A stretch of 64,000 nt of DNA, taken from Arachis hypogaea. Taxonomy: Eukaryota > Streptophyta > Magnoliopsida > Fabales > Fabaceae. Both the position numbers and the translations under genes were made by a program. The notes beneath the pieces are model-generated. The model saw only the letters and a program-made list of their open reading frames with translations. It was not told where the DNA came from and searched no databases. The DNA lies in contig NC_092045.1 of NCBI RefSeq assembly GCF_003086295.3, positions 86,752,693 to 86,816,692 on the forward strand. The letters run 5' to 3'. Shown piece by piece: positions 54,194-64,000 of the stretch (the stretch's first letter is position 1; the number at the start of each line of letters is the position of its first letter).

Positions 54194-56771
54194 TGATGCC
54201 AGGGCATCTTGGCTAGTTTTACTAGCCATTTTTTGTATGCTTTAGGTTGGTTTCATGAATTTTCTTAGGAAATAAGCAAGTAATTGGTTGAAAATGGATT
54301 CATACCATGATTCAAGTAAACATTGTGAATTTTGAATGATTTTATGAGAATTATGCATGAATTGAATGATAAAATAGATGATGCATAATCTCATGATTAA
54401 GAGCAAGACTTTGATGTACTTTGTTGATTGATTTTAGGTAACAAGAAGCAGAGAAGAGCCACGTTAGTGGCTATGTTAGTGCCACAAACGTGGCCATTAA
54501 CGTGGAAGGAAGGAAAGTTTGGAACGTTAATGGCAACGTTAACGCCATTAACTTGAACGAAGGGCAAGGAGACCCACGTTAGCGGCCCCGTTAGCGCCAC
54601 TAACGTGGGCACTAACGTGGAAGAGAGGAGAAGTCCCAACGTTAGTGGGAACATTAATGGCATTAACTTTGAAGAAGGAGAGCATGAAAAGTTAGTGGCA
54701 ACGTTAATTCCACTAACTTTAGCAAAGCAAAGGAAGACCCACGTTAATGGCCACATTAACACCACTAATGTGAACCATTAATGTGGAGAAAGGAGGCAGC
54801 TGTGAAGTTAGTGGCAACGTTAATGCCATTAACTTTAGTGAAGCAAAGAAGGCCTAACGTGGACACTAACGTGGGCAAAATCTCACCCGGTAGCCTGACC
54901 ATGCCTTCTTCAAACAAAAAATAACTTGAGCCACAAAGCTCCAAATGATGTGATTTTAGTGGCATTGGAAAGTAGGATTCTAGGACTTTCCAAGCATATA
55001 TGGCACTACATGGTGGAGAGTAAATTTGAGGGAGAAAACCTGTTCCAAAAGGGCAGAGATGAACATGGTATCAACCTGTAGTAAGGCCAGCTGACCTCTT
55101 CACCTTCCAAGAAGTGTAACTCGAGCTGTAGAGCTCTAAATGATGCGCTTCTAAAGGCGCTGGAAAGTAGACATCCAGGACTTTCCAACAATATATAATA
55201 GTATGGGGTGGACATTAAGTTTGAGCTCCAGAACCTGACAATATTAATCCTCTGAACACTGATGTTATTGTGGCTAACGTTGCCAATAACGCCAGCGACT
55301 ATGCCAGCGACATTGTCCACTTCAAAGGAGCATAACTTGAGTTACAGAGGTCTAATTGAGGTGATTCTAGTTACATTAGAAAGATAACATCTAGAGCTTT
55401 TCAACGATATATAATACTCTATAGTGGGCATGAAATTGAAGCACAAACAATAGGCATCTTTTAAGCCCCAAAAACACCAACTCGGTAGCAAGTGTGACAT
55501 TAGCCACACTAACTTCAGCACTAACGCCACACTTGTAGTGCTAGTGTGGCTAAGGTGGCACTAACGATTAGCACCTAGACCTCAACTTGATTCATTTCTC
55601 TTTTAAGGACCACCCAACCTCAAGCAAGGAAGCCCACAAGTGTCAACCAATCAGGTTACAAAAAGCATCTAGAATAAAAATTTTCATTTAATTGTAATTT
55701 GCTTTTAATTTCATTTTATTTTGTAATTTAGGAGAGCCTATATAAAGGCCTTAGTTTTAACATTCAATTCATTCGGGATTGGAGAGATGATTTTGGGGGG
55801 CTGGACACACCAGAGAAGAGGGGTCTTCGGACTCACCTCCCTCCTACACTCTTCTTCCTTTTCTCTTCTTTTTCTTTTCTTGTAGTAGTTTAATTCCAGT
55901 TTTGTACTTTTCATTTATGAACTTTGAAGTTTCAGTTTCAGTTTCAATCTTCATCTTTATTTTTCTGCACTTTCTTTCTTTTTTGTTTTGATAGAGCAAT
56001 GAACAACTAACTCTTTTCATTGGGTTAGAGAGCTCTGTTGTAATTTGATGGATCAATTGTAGTTTTCATTATTCTTCCTCTTTTTTTTCTTGATATTACT
56101 AGAAAGCTTTTGGTCTTCATTCAAGCATTCAATTGTCTTGGAAGAGAAATTAAATGTACTTGGGTTTTTGTGATAGGCTTGGAAGAGAAATCATAGAAAC
56201 CATGCTAGAAATACTTTCTCACATTGGATTAGGTTGGGGGTTGGATGGATATCGTGACATGTAATCCTACCAATACTTTGATCTATGAATGTGTGTGGTA
56301 TAATCAGTGACCGAACTTCATCTCTTCCCATGAGAAATTAAATCAAGGAATTGGACAATTGTTCAAGCTTAGAGAGATTGGATTGCCAAGGAATTTGGAT
56401 CCAATCACTTAAGATTACCAAGGAGATCAATGAATGTATTGATTAAGGAAGAGATGAGAATGAACTTGATCCGGATAATTCAATATCTCTTGATCCCAAT
56501 GTTCATTTTATTTTTAGTTCTTACATTTACTTTTCTTGCCATTTTACTTTTCTGCACTTTAGAGTTTTCCTTTACATTCATGAAATTTACATTTCCTTGT
56601 TGATCATCATCCAAATATGAACCGTCTAACTAGGATAATCAATTAACCATTGATTGCTTAATCCGTTAATCCCTATGGATTCGACCACACTCTATTGTGA
56701 GTTTTTACTTGACGACAATTCGGTATACTTGCCGAAGGAAAATTTGTTGAGAGATAAGTTTCCGTGCATCA
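54194..56771 (+). repeat. Element H: solo LTR
   Basis: A 2578-bp sequence with TG...CA ends (TGATGCCAGGGC ... TGCATCA) is flanked by TSDs ACAAG (54189-54193 and 56772-56776) and has no internal region, so it is a solo LTR left by LTR-LTR recombination. It lies only ten bases from copia C in element A. Pyrimidine-rich DNA occurs at 55840-55990, and a palindromic array at 54455-54860. The orientation is assumed from the array and end sequences and is not certain. Confidence 0.82.
54455..54860. repeat. AACGTTA-type palindrome array in solo LTR H
   Basis: Units such as AACGTTAATGGC, GCCATTAACTT and CCACTAACGTGG recur at least ten times in alternating orientation. Long minus-strand ORFs through it (54397-54965) are Val/Thr/Leu repeats from the array and not genes. 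Confidence 0.75.
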
Positions 56772-56776
56772 ACAAG

Positions 56777-58375
56777 GGTCGATACGAGCTGGAGTTGAAA
56801 TTGGCACTTTGTCCTTTTGAACGACCTAGTTCAAAAAAGTGACCAATCCAACTAAATCATCGTCAGTAGGTTGGAAAGTCACACCATGGGATTCAGGAGG
56901 TGTTTCCAGACCATGAGGAGTTGAAGATTTAGTTTCTTGTGTGGGCTGGAAGACTTTTGTGGTGAGAGAATCATTTTTGGAATTCAAGAGGGTGAATCAA
57001 AGTCAGGAGCGATAGTTTCTAGAACTTGAGAAGGTGAATCGGAGTCAGGAGCAACTTGGGATCCATTAAGGATTTCAACCCGAGTTGGAGAAGAGGAAAG
57101 GTCAATGTTTTGAGTTTGCGATGGTAAAGGCTGTTCTTCTGTCAGATCGACCACTTGTGTCTCAGTCAAAACTAGTGAAATCACTTCTATGGATTTAGCA
57201 GATACGACAGTTTGAGCCGACGAGTGAGATTCCTGTTGCTTTGATTCTGGTTGATTTTGTTATTGTGATTGATCAGGGGCAAGAGAAGATGAAGTTGATT
57301 GAACAGTGGTTTCAGTCTGGAACAGCACATACAGCAGTTTAAGTTTATTTTTATTAATCTAATACATTTGAAATCAATATAAAGTTACTAGAATAGGTAT
57401 TTTTCTTCGAACTAGCTGAGAGGCTGATTCAGCTTCTGCATCATCATCATCTAAGTATGAAGAAGCATCAAGAAATTTTGAATTGATTGTTCACTTTCTT
57501 CTGAAGAGCTGTCACTTGATGACTGGACCTATAACTAAAGAAAGAATCGAAGTTAGTACGAGTTTAAATGAATATGAGTGAGAAAGGGTTTGAAGAATTT
57601 GATCGAAAGAATACCCTTCTGGAAACTCTGGTAGGAGCTTGTCGACTTCTCTTTGGTGGTTGTCTTGAAGGTGCTGCAGCGTCAACTTTTATTTTTGAAG
57701 TTTTCCTTGGAGAACCTTCGGCAGCAGGCATAGCTCAATTGGCAGAGCTTTTAATTTCCTCGAAAGTGCAATTGTACTTAGAAAAGTATGTAGTCCACCA
57801 ATTGAAGTAGGATTTAGTGATGAATGAACTATGCTCGTATAAAAGGTGATTGTAGTTCATTCTTTGTTTTTGGTTTGAAGAAAGACAAATATCGAGTGTT
57901 TCCTTCGAAAATAGCTCAACATGATAAATAGGTTTGCTATTTCGAGGAAGTGGGGTCGGAATAGCTTGGGAGAAGCCTAATTGCCTGGCTGTATAATGAG
58001 GGACATAAAGAACTGCCTTAAATCGCTCCTTTTTGTATTGTGGCAACCCAATTAGGATCACCTGGTAGCCTTTAGGTTTGCCCAATTTCTTTTGGCAATT
58101 TTGTTCTCTTGATCCTCATTTGAAAAATGGAAATGTTCGAGCCAAGCAGGACCACAACTTCGATGTAAAAAAGGAGTGAAATTGAGGTCATCATTGTTGA
58201 AGTTTTTGCAGGAGTGGAGAAGGGAGAAGACAGCCCAGAAATGATCCTCATGCGTTTGGGTTTCTGGGAAGTTTGGTTGAAAATTGGCCAATTGAAAGCC
58301 ATTGATGTATTGCTTTCCAGATGAACCATCCCCATTCTTCTACATGAATTTTTTGAAAACAGCGTTTAACCAGAA
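56777..58375 (-). pseudogene. Middle part of antisense PMD protein of element A, broken
   Basis: Several minus-strand segments continue the PMD protein. One (58058-58335, starting FQLANFQPNFPETQTHEDHF) follows the PMD core. A basic segment near 57620-57700 (PPKRSRQAPTRVSRR) looks like a nuclear signal. An acidic segment lies near 57420-57480 (SSYLDDDDAEAESA). A repeat with SDSPSQVLETIAP lies at 56984-57100. Stops and frame changes are frequent, for example after GGPLWLL near 58376. Some breaks could be introns, which I cannot settle by eye. Confidence 0.6.
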
Positions 58376-59305
58376 CTAGAGAAGCCAAAGAGGTCCTCCT
58401 GTGCTGATCAAAGAATGTTTTCGAAGACAGTTGACAAAATTGCCATGTTCTTTGAACAAATGTCCAAGTATTAACTTGGCCAAATTGAAGTTATTTCCCT
58501 CGTGTAAAAGGGTAGCAAGGGGAAGAAAAAGTTTCTGCATCTGGACACTTCGAGAGCAGAAAACTATGGCATTCAGCCAATAGAACAAAAACGCCACGTG
58601 TTCGTCATCTGTTACAGGCTCGTTCTCTGTACCCATATGGTGAGCAATAAACTCACTATAAGAAGTCATGGAGCCTATTATGTATTCCCAATTAGGCTGC
58701 ATATCGAAGGTGAATTCGGGGAAGTTTATCGAAAGTCCAGTAATAGCAGTTACATCGAAGAGCAAGAGGCCGACCATTCCACAAGGAAGATAAAAATTAT
58801 TGGTGGTCCTATTCCAAAAATGGACCACAGCTCTGATCATCCAGGGGTGTGTTGAGGGTGAAAAGTGAGAAAGTCGTAGAAGGTCATGAATGCCGAGAGC
58901 CCTCCAGGTAGCATCATTTTCAGATTCGAGACGCCTGTGCCATGCCTTGAAGCCAGCTCCCCGAGGGGTGATTTTAAAGTTATTTCTGAAGGGTTTTTGA
59001 GGATTGGTGAAGAAGGTGATGTCGAGGTTTTGATTGATGAGCACGTCTTCTCTTTGAGCATTACGAAAGTAGCGGAGACACTTGTTTGCCCTTTCCAAGT
59101 CCTGGATGAGGCCAACGAAACAGTGAGTTTCGTCACCAACATGGAAGGGGATAAGAATCCAGGGGTCATCGACTTGAGGCTGAGGGTCCCCAATAATCTC
59201 ATCATTAATCTGGTTGGGTATTTGTAAGGTTGGGGGAGCTTGGTCATGAGCCATAGGACATTTGCCCTTCTCTTGAGTAGCAACTTGAGTAGAAGAAGTA
59301 GTCAT
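58376..59305 (-). CDS. Plant mobile domain (PMD) protein, N-terminal part, antisense in element A
   Basis: The 309-residue open frame starts at ATG 59305. After a Ser/Thr-rich start it has the PMD fold signature: WHRRLESENDATWRALGI, then a middle region with YLPCGMVGLLLFDVTAITGL and FLFYWLNAIVFCSRS, ending ISTGGPLWLL at a TAG. PMD (aminotransferase-like in older names) is known from Arabidopsis MAIN/MAIL1 and from transposons; its biochemical role is unclear. It is convergent with the pol of A. The domain core is intact, but the rest of the protein is broken. Confidence 0.8.
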   Translation of the reverse strand: MTTSSTQVATQEKGKCPMAHDQAPPTLQIPNQINDEIIGDPQPQVDDPWILIPFHVGDETHCFVGLIQDLERANKCLRYFRNAQREDVLINQNLDITFFTNPQKPFRNNFKITPRGAGFKAWHRRLESENDATWRALGIHDLLRLSHFSPSTHPWMIRAVVHFWNRTTNNFYLPCGMVGLLLFDVTAITGLSINFPEFTFDMQPNWEYIIGSMTSYSEFIAHHMGTENEPVTDDEHVAFLFYWLNAIVFCSRSVQMQKLFLPLATLLHEGNNFNLAKLILGHLFKEHGNFVNCLRKHSLISTGGPLWLL

Positions 59306-59673
59306 TGATGAGCAAAAGGAAGAACGAGAAGGGAAAAATTACAGTGCAGAGGAAAAGAGGATATAGGATTTCTGAGAGTGAGGATTCAGGAAGGACGAAT
59401 GATGGTAAAGAGTTTTAATTTAAAGAGGATTTACTTCTTAACCGTTGGTACAGAGAATTCAAAAGAAAAGAGGCAACTTTGCGAAGAAGGCGAAGTGGTG
59501 GAAGAGAAAGACAGTGAGTCATGAGAAGCCTTGTCAAACGGGTAAAAAATTAATTGGAGAGGTGAATGGCATTAATGGCTAATCAAGGTAATTTCCACTA
59601 ATTCCTATTAATAACTAAACTAGGATAAAGTGTTTGGTCTACTAAAAGATGATTTTGAAAATAAACATATTAA
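59306..59673. other. Region between the PMD ORF and the 3' LTR of element A
   Basis: No gene is visible. This would hold the promoter of the minus-strand PMD ORF. Only weak AT-rich TATA-like strings are present on that strand, so I call none. Confidence 0.4.
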
Positions 59674-59688
59674 TCTTAGGGGGCAATT
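59674..59688 (+). other. Polypurine tract of element A
   Basis: CTTAGGGGGCAATT directly precedes TGTTAGTC, the likely LTR start. Its orientation agrees with the plus-strand integrase of A and places the PMD ORF inside the element. Confidence 0.55.
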
Positions 59689-60136
59689 TGTTAGTCAAAA
59701 ATAAATAAATTCGAAGGAGAAGGTTATTCAAATTGTTAAGTGAGCTTTCGGAAGAGAAGTTGGTGTCGAAAGAGACATATTTAGGGATGTTGAGTGAGAG
59801 CTCGATTAACTTAGCAAATCGAGGAATTATTCGAGCAGAAGGATCAAAGATTTTTGAAATCGAAGGTTATTCTACAGCCGTTACATGATCAGGCAAAGGA
59901 GCAGGAATGGTTACTTGCATTTTCACACACATGAGATGTTCATTTCAAATTAATCAGTTAGGAAAATGGCTATAAATACTAGAAGGCTCGAAGTCACAAG
60001 GGTTGGAACTTTACTTCAGAAAATACTCAAGCACACTCACATCCCCAGTGATTTTTTGAGTCTGCGTTCGAGTCTCTTTTCTGTAGGATTCCTTCCATGT
60101 TTTTATATTTTCAATTTACAATTTCTACAAAACTTT
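59689..60136 (+). repeat. 3' LTR of element A, interrupted by CACTA element I
   Basis: It begins TGTTAGTCAAAAATAA and contains a clear TATA box (TATAAATA, 59971-59978), about 280 bp into the LTR. It is cut at 60136 by the CACTA end. The remainder and its TSD would lie to the right of the window. Confidence 0.55.
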
Positions 60137-60149
60137 CACTACAATATTT

Positions 60150-60480
60150 TTGGCCTAAGGTAACCCTTATTCGAAGCAACATTTAACAAAAGTTGCCTTA
60201 AATAGGCAAAGACAACATTTTTGACGAGTTGCCTTTGAGTAAGGCAAAAATAACAAAATTTTTGGTTACCCATAAAAAAAGTTGTCTTTGATATCTAAAA
60301 CAACATTTATAAAATGTTGTAATATAAAAACTTTAAGACAACAATTTTAAATAAAAATGCAACATTTTATAAAAGTTGTCAAAAAAATTTAACAAATAAT
60401 ATTTATAAAAGACTATCTAAAATTATTCGTAATTAAAACTTTTAGAGAAACCTTTAATCATATTTCCACCAATTATTTTT
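60150..60480. repeat. Left subterminal repeats of element I
   Basis: AT-rich DNA holds several degenerate GTTGCC/GGCAAC or GTTGTC/GACAAC units in both orientations. In CACTA elements such repeats bind transposase (known for the class). Confidence 0.6.
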
Positions 60481-60599
60481 CCTATCAAATAACTTAAGAA
60501 AAAAACATATTTGTTTTGAGTTCATTTGAAAGAGAATACCTAAGCCTTGAATAACCAAGCGTCCAAGCCACCAGTAACACCCACGCACGAACCCTTCCT

Positions 60600-61020
60600 C
60601 TCCTTTCTCCATTATCAACTACGCAGCTCCAATAATCGACGACGTTAATGGCGACAGCAGCTCCTCCACGGCAACGGCGCGGTTCTCTCCTCCACGGCGA
60701 CGGTGCGGTTCTCTTCTCCACGGCGACGGCGCGGTGCGCTCCTCGTTCTGTGCCGAACCACCACCGGCGAGAAACCCCTCTTCTTTCTCTTCTCCTTCTT
60801 CCTCTTCTTCTCTTTTCTCGCATCCTCCTCTTCACGAACCGGAGATGCATGTAGAACCGTAGTAACCTCTGTTCTGCTGGCGAGCTTTGACGCAACACGG
60901 CGACTACCCCTCCTTTGGTCTATTGCTCTGGCAACACGGCGACCACCCCTCAACTGTAACCTCCTCACCACTGCCTTCTTGTTACTCTGTTCTTCAATTT
61001 TCAGGTTTTTGCAAAAACCA
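60600..61020 (+). other. GC-rich exon-like segment in element I
   Basis: A sudden GC-rich stretch with repeated CACGGCGACGGCGCGG-like units resembles a plant 5' UTR or first exon. The ORFs on both strands are compositionally biased (Arg-rich or Leu/Ser-rich) and share no family I recognise. It could be a captured gene start. Confidence 0.35.
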
Positions 61021-61425
61021 ATTTTGCTGTTTTCTGATTTAATTCATTGGATTTTAGTTAGATTTTAATTTTTACTTAGTGATTTTATTTAATCAAACTT
61101 ATTTTTGCTAATTAGGTTAATTTAGATTAAAATTAGGATTTCTTATCAGCATTTGTCTTAGTTCATAGGTAATTAAGCATGCTATTATGATTCTTTAGTC
61201 TGGAATTCCAATTTGTATGGATTGGCTTGATTGATATTTTGTTGAATTTCAAGTTTTTTACTGCTTTTCAGTAGGATTCAAGTTAAAGGGAAAAGAACAA
61301 GAAAGAAGGAACGAAAAGGCAGTTTGTGACACTATTAAAATTTTAATTTTCAGGGTGCCTGTTTTTTTCTTTAGTTTTCTTGAGTGCTATTTGATGTCAT
61401 ATATATCATCATAGTTGTCTTGTAG

Positions 61426-61554
61426 GGAAATGCTAATGTAATATGTGGTGTAGCTTGGGAATTCTGGCCGCTAGAGCATATGGCTTGCCTCAATTTCGAC
61501 TGCGAGTGTTTTAACGGGGTATTAAATCTTCTGAGGTATTCTAATGTTTTTGAG
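61426..61554 (+). pseudogene. Exon-like fragment 1 in element I
   Basis: There are 43 open codons (GNANVICGVAWEFWPLEHMA...) between an acceptor-like TGTAG and a donor-like GAG|GTATGT. The peptide looks protein-like (Trp, Cys, Pro in normal mix), but I do not recognise the family. Confidence 0.35.
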
Positions 61555-61893
61555 GTATGTGCAAATTTTACATAGAACTTATGTAACTGTGTTTTGAATT
61601 GTAAAATAACTTTTTAGAGGTGTTTATTAGTCATGGCATGGTGATTAATTGGCATGTTCATTGGTTTCAACTAGCCATAGGTTTGTTGCCAGTTATTTAC
61701 TATTAAATTGTTTAGATTTAAAAAATCCATTTTATAATTTGAATACTAAATGGATGATTAAGCCTCATTTTTTCTATTTTTTTAATTTAAAAAAGCACTA
61801 GAAAGTTTCATGCTATTTATTCTCACAAATACCTTTGTATATTAGCTTAACATTGGCTCAGAATTAAGATGTGGTGGAACATTTCTTCTTCAA

Positions 61894-62040
61894 AAATGGA
61901 ACAAATCGATGAAGATGTCGTTTCAGAATGCTATTGATCAAGTTTGGTACCTTTTCCCACATCTAAATCTTGATTCTATTGGGTTGGATCATTGTAAAGT
62001 TGTAAAGGAAGGTCAGTTGGTGGAACCTCACTCAGCATAA
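61894..62040 (+). pseudogene. Exon-like fragment 2 in element I
   Basis: An open frame of about 48 codons (KWNKSMKMSFQNAIDQVWYL...) ends in TAA at 62038. The composition is protein-like; the family is not recognised. It may be a separate exon of the same captured gene. Confidence 0.35.
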
Positions 62041-62402
62041 CCATGAATGAAGTTAGAACTTTTCTTTGCCTTGCTTATTATGCTAATGCTAATTTTCTGC
62101 ACTTATTACTACTATGTATCTATGTTAGTGCTGTATTTTGAAAACTAAGAAAGACAATGTTAGTGCTTCTCATAACATAAATAACTTTCGCAATTTCCAT
62201 CTTCATGTGCATACGTAATATATTGAACTATCCTTGCTCTTAACATTATTGGAATTCTGTGGATCTTGTTCTTATTGCTCATAAGACGTTCTTTATGTTG
62301 CTATCCATTTATTTATGTTTCAATTTGTTGACGTTCTTTATGCTAATATGCTCTTAACATTTGTGGATTTCTTTATGTCTTCTCATGCTGCATTGCAATA
62401 AG

Positions 62403-62447
62403 GCTCTAGCTTCTGTAGGGGAACATCTATCAGACTGGATGAACATG
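62403..62447 (+). pseudogene. Short exon-like fragment 3 in element I
   Basis: Fifteen codons (ALASVGEHLSDWMNM) lie between an AG and a GTATGA donor-like site. It is short, so support is weak. Confidence 0.25.
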
Positions 62448-62543
62448 GTATGATTTTCTTTTTGTCAGTCTTGTTTCAACTACAAAGCAGTCCTTTAATT
62501 TTACTTTTGATACTGCTGCTCGTGATCAAACAAGAGAGAGCAT

Positions 62544-62822
62544 CAATGAGTTCTTGGAAAGTGTTAAAAGCCATGATCTAAGTCCTTGTAGCCAATAACA
62601 TAAATGACAAAATCTTGTCTTCTAAGTTCCTTGTTCAATGTGAATTTGGGGTACGTCAATTCTTGATTGGTTGCATTTGTTTCAATGAGCTATTGGAAAG
62701 TGTTAAAAGCCATGATCTAAGTCCTTGTAGCATATAACATAAATGACAAAACCTTGTCTTCTAAGCTTCTTGTTCAATGTGAATTTGGGGTATGTCAATT
62801 CTTGATTGGTTGCATTTGTTTT
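62544..62822 (+). repeat. Tandem duplication in element I
   Basis: Two copies of about 139 bp, starting at 62544 and 62683, differ at only a few positions. They contain no ORF. A small indel and substitutions show that the duplication is not brand new. Confidence 0.85.
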
Positions 62823-63026
62823 GAAATGAGAAAAGTAATTATGATGGTGCATGAATTATTAAGCCATAGAATCACTCTGCTATGTTATGTCATTTTTATG
62901 TTTGACATTGACAATCGATGAACTCGGTGATATGCTTTTGAGTTTTTTATCTATCTTCACTTGTGTTTAGCATTTATTTGAGTAGTTCTAATTAGAGTTT
63001 TGGTGTGCTTTGATTTTGTTACATAG

Positions 63027-63185
63027 ATCATAGAGTGTTATGATACTCGTTTTTCGGATGAAGAGCTCACAGAAATAGTTGAGATTGTGAAGAGAACATT
63101 GCCACCACCCCCTGAAGATGCCAATGGTTCTGAAGCAACAAAATCAAATGGTGAGGAAGGTGGGGAACAAATGAAAACAAGTTGA
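63027..63185 (+). pseudogene. Terminal exon-like fragment 4 in element I
   Basis: Fifty-two codons run from just after an acceptor-like ACATAG to a TGA at 63183-63185 (IIECYDTRFSDEELTEIVEI ... EEGGEQMKTS). The acidic helix followed by a Pro/Glu/Gly-rich tail looks like a real protein C-terminus. The family is unrecognised. The 3' side shows no obvious remaining coding. Confidence 0.4.
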
Positions 63186-63589
63186 TATCCTACTTGTGAC
63201 CATAGAATTTTGTGAATAGCACCACAGGATCTCAAGAAAGTAGTTCAGTTATAGTTTTCTATTAGTTGGTATGCTGAGATTTAGAATTAGGTTCCTTTTT
63301 CAAGGGGTGTAAGTGTGTTGATTACTGCCTTATTGGTGATGAAATACACATGCAAGGTGCATTGCCAAATTTGCAATATCGCACAGCAGGAAAAATATGT
63401 ATTTTGTTACTTATGTTTATTTATTTGACTTGGTAACTTAGCAAGTATGTTAATTGACACTTGGAAGACCTTTCTATATATATGCAATATATATTATTAG
63501 CTTATTTTTCTTATATTGATTAAATTGAATTTAAATATTTAAATATTGTTAGTGTGTGCTATATATTCTTCAAATGTCATAGGTAAAAA

Positions 63590-64000
63590 ATATATTACTT
63601 TAGATATAAAAAAAGAGAATCTAAGAAAAACTCAATGAGGTGTTGTTTTAAGTATTAGAAAAAGAAAACTGCAAATAAACTTAGATAAGTGTTGCTTTAG
63701 GTCTATAAAGAAAGTAATTTAAAAAAAATATGGACAAGTGTTGTTTTAGGTATATGAAAAAACAACCAGAAAAAATTTATATAAGTGTTGCTTTAGGTAT
63801 ATTTAAAGGCAACTTAAAAAAATCTGGACAAGTGTTGCTTTATATATTAGAAAATATAACTCGTAAAAAGTGTTGCCATAAAGTCTTATCTAAAGCGTTG
63901 TGTTTGGGTCCCCTAAGGCAACCCTTTTGTGGAGTTACTTTTTTTGTAGAAAAGGCAACGTTTTTTGAATGTTGCCATAAAAACGGTTCCCTTTGATACA
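63590..64000. repeat. Right-side subterminal repeats of element I
   Basis: AAGTGTTG(C/T)TTTAGGT recurs at least five times (around 63639, 63690, 63737, 63785, 63830), then GGCAAC/GTTGCC pairs follow. The window ends before the terminal inverted repeat. Confidence 0.6.

Larger units (their letters stand above)
3987..60136 (+). mobile_element. Element A: old Tat/Ogre-like Ty3 retrotransposon, host of all other insertions
   Basis: This is the outermost element visible. Its own sequence survives at 3987-5736, 54179-54193 and 56772-60136; the rest of the span is later insertions. In order it holds an integrase (+), an antisense PMD/coiled-coil ORF (-), a polypurine tract and the start of a 3' LTR. 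Removing copia C (TSD GACTG) and solo LTR H (TSD ACAAG) restores a continuous antisense reading frame. The 5' LTR, gag, PR and RT would lie left of element B, outside the window. Tat/Ogre is my lineage guess from the integrase style. Many stops show that it is dead. Confidence 0.75.
60137..64000. mobile_element. Element I: CACTA-like DNA transposon, left end to window end
   Basis: The left end CACTACAATATTTTTGG matches the CACTA terminal inverted repeat as I know it (CACTACAA). Subterminal repeats based on AAGGCAAC and GTTGCCTT occur at 60150-60480 and again at 63590-64000 (AAGTGTTGCTTTAGG and GGCAAC...GTTGCC), as expected near both ends. The right terminus and the 3-bp TSD are outside the window. 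No transposase is visible; the interior has exon-like pieces. Confidence 0.6.

Noticed and set aside
54397..54965. Minus-strand ORFs with repeated VNGINVATN-like peptides
   Set aside because: Translation of the AACGTTA palindrome array in solo LTR H.

Overview
The window looks like repeat-rich nuclear DNA from a legume, most likely peanut or a wild relative (Arachis). I recognise, from memory only, LTR ends and dispersed GGCGTTTAACGCC palindromes typical of the abundant peanut Ty3 family FIDEL. I found no host gene, rRNA or tRNA that I can support. Almost every base belongs to a transposon, and most of the window is retrotransposons inserted into one another. I worked out the nesting by matching LTR ends and target-site duplications (TSDs) by eye.

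The oldest visible host is element A, a decayed Ty3 element (Tat/Ogre-like integrase, + strand). It also carries an antisense ORF with a plant mobile domain (PMD) and coiled coils. Pieces of A lie at 3987-5736, 54179-54193 and 56772-60136. Four insertions break it. B is the 3' end of an Athila-type element at 1-3986. C is a Ty1/copia element at 5737-54178 (TSD GACTG). H is a solo LTR at 54194-56771 (TSD ACAAG). I is a CACTA-like DNA transposon that starts at 60137 and runs past the window end.

Inside C's integrase gene sits D (8157-51302, - strand, TSD ATATA), a FIDEL-like Athila element with an open gag-protease ORF and an ORF3 but no reverse transcriptase or integrase. Two chromoviral Ty3 elements (Tekay/Del-like) are inserted in D. 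E (9877-20098, TSD AAATA) lies in the internal region and F (27167-49962, TSD CCTTC) lies in D's 5' LTR. F's 5' LTR is split by G (28630-39766, - strand, TSD ATGTC), a nearly complete 11.1-kb FIDEL-like element. Nesting is therefore five deep: A > C > D > F > G.

Counts made by eye give about 4.7% LTR divergence for C, about 1.8-2% for D, F and G, and about 1% for E, which agrees with the nesting order. D, F and G look like one burst. The coding capacities are complementary: G and F carry nearly complete pol genes with one or a few breaks, D has an intact gag-protease, and E has lost RT and RNase H. E nevertheless has the youngest LTR pair, as expected of a copy mobilised in trans.

The most unusual signals are non-coding. 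E's LTRs hold seven hairpins with a fixed 10-nt loop and stems that change in a compensating way. The FIDEL-like elements carry palindrome arrays in LTRs, UTRs and even the translated gag-pol linker. Both FIDEL-like elements have a TATA box just upstream of ORF3. G's insertion junction is present in both LTRs of F.
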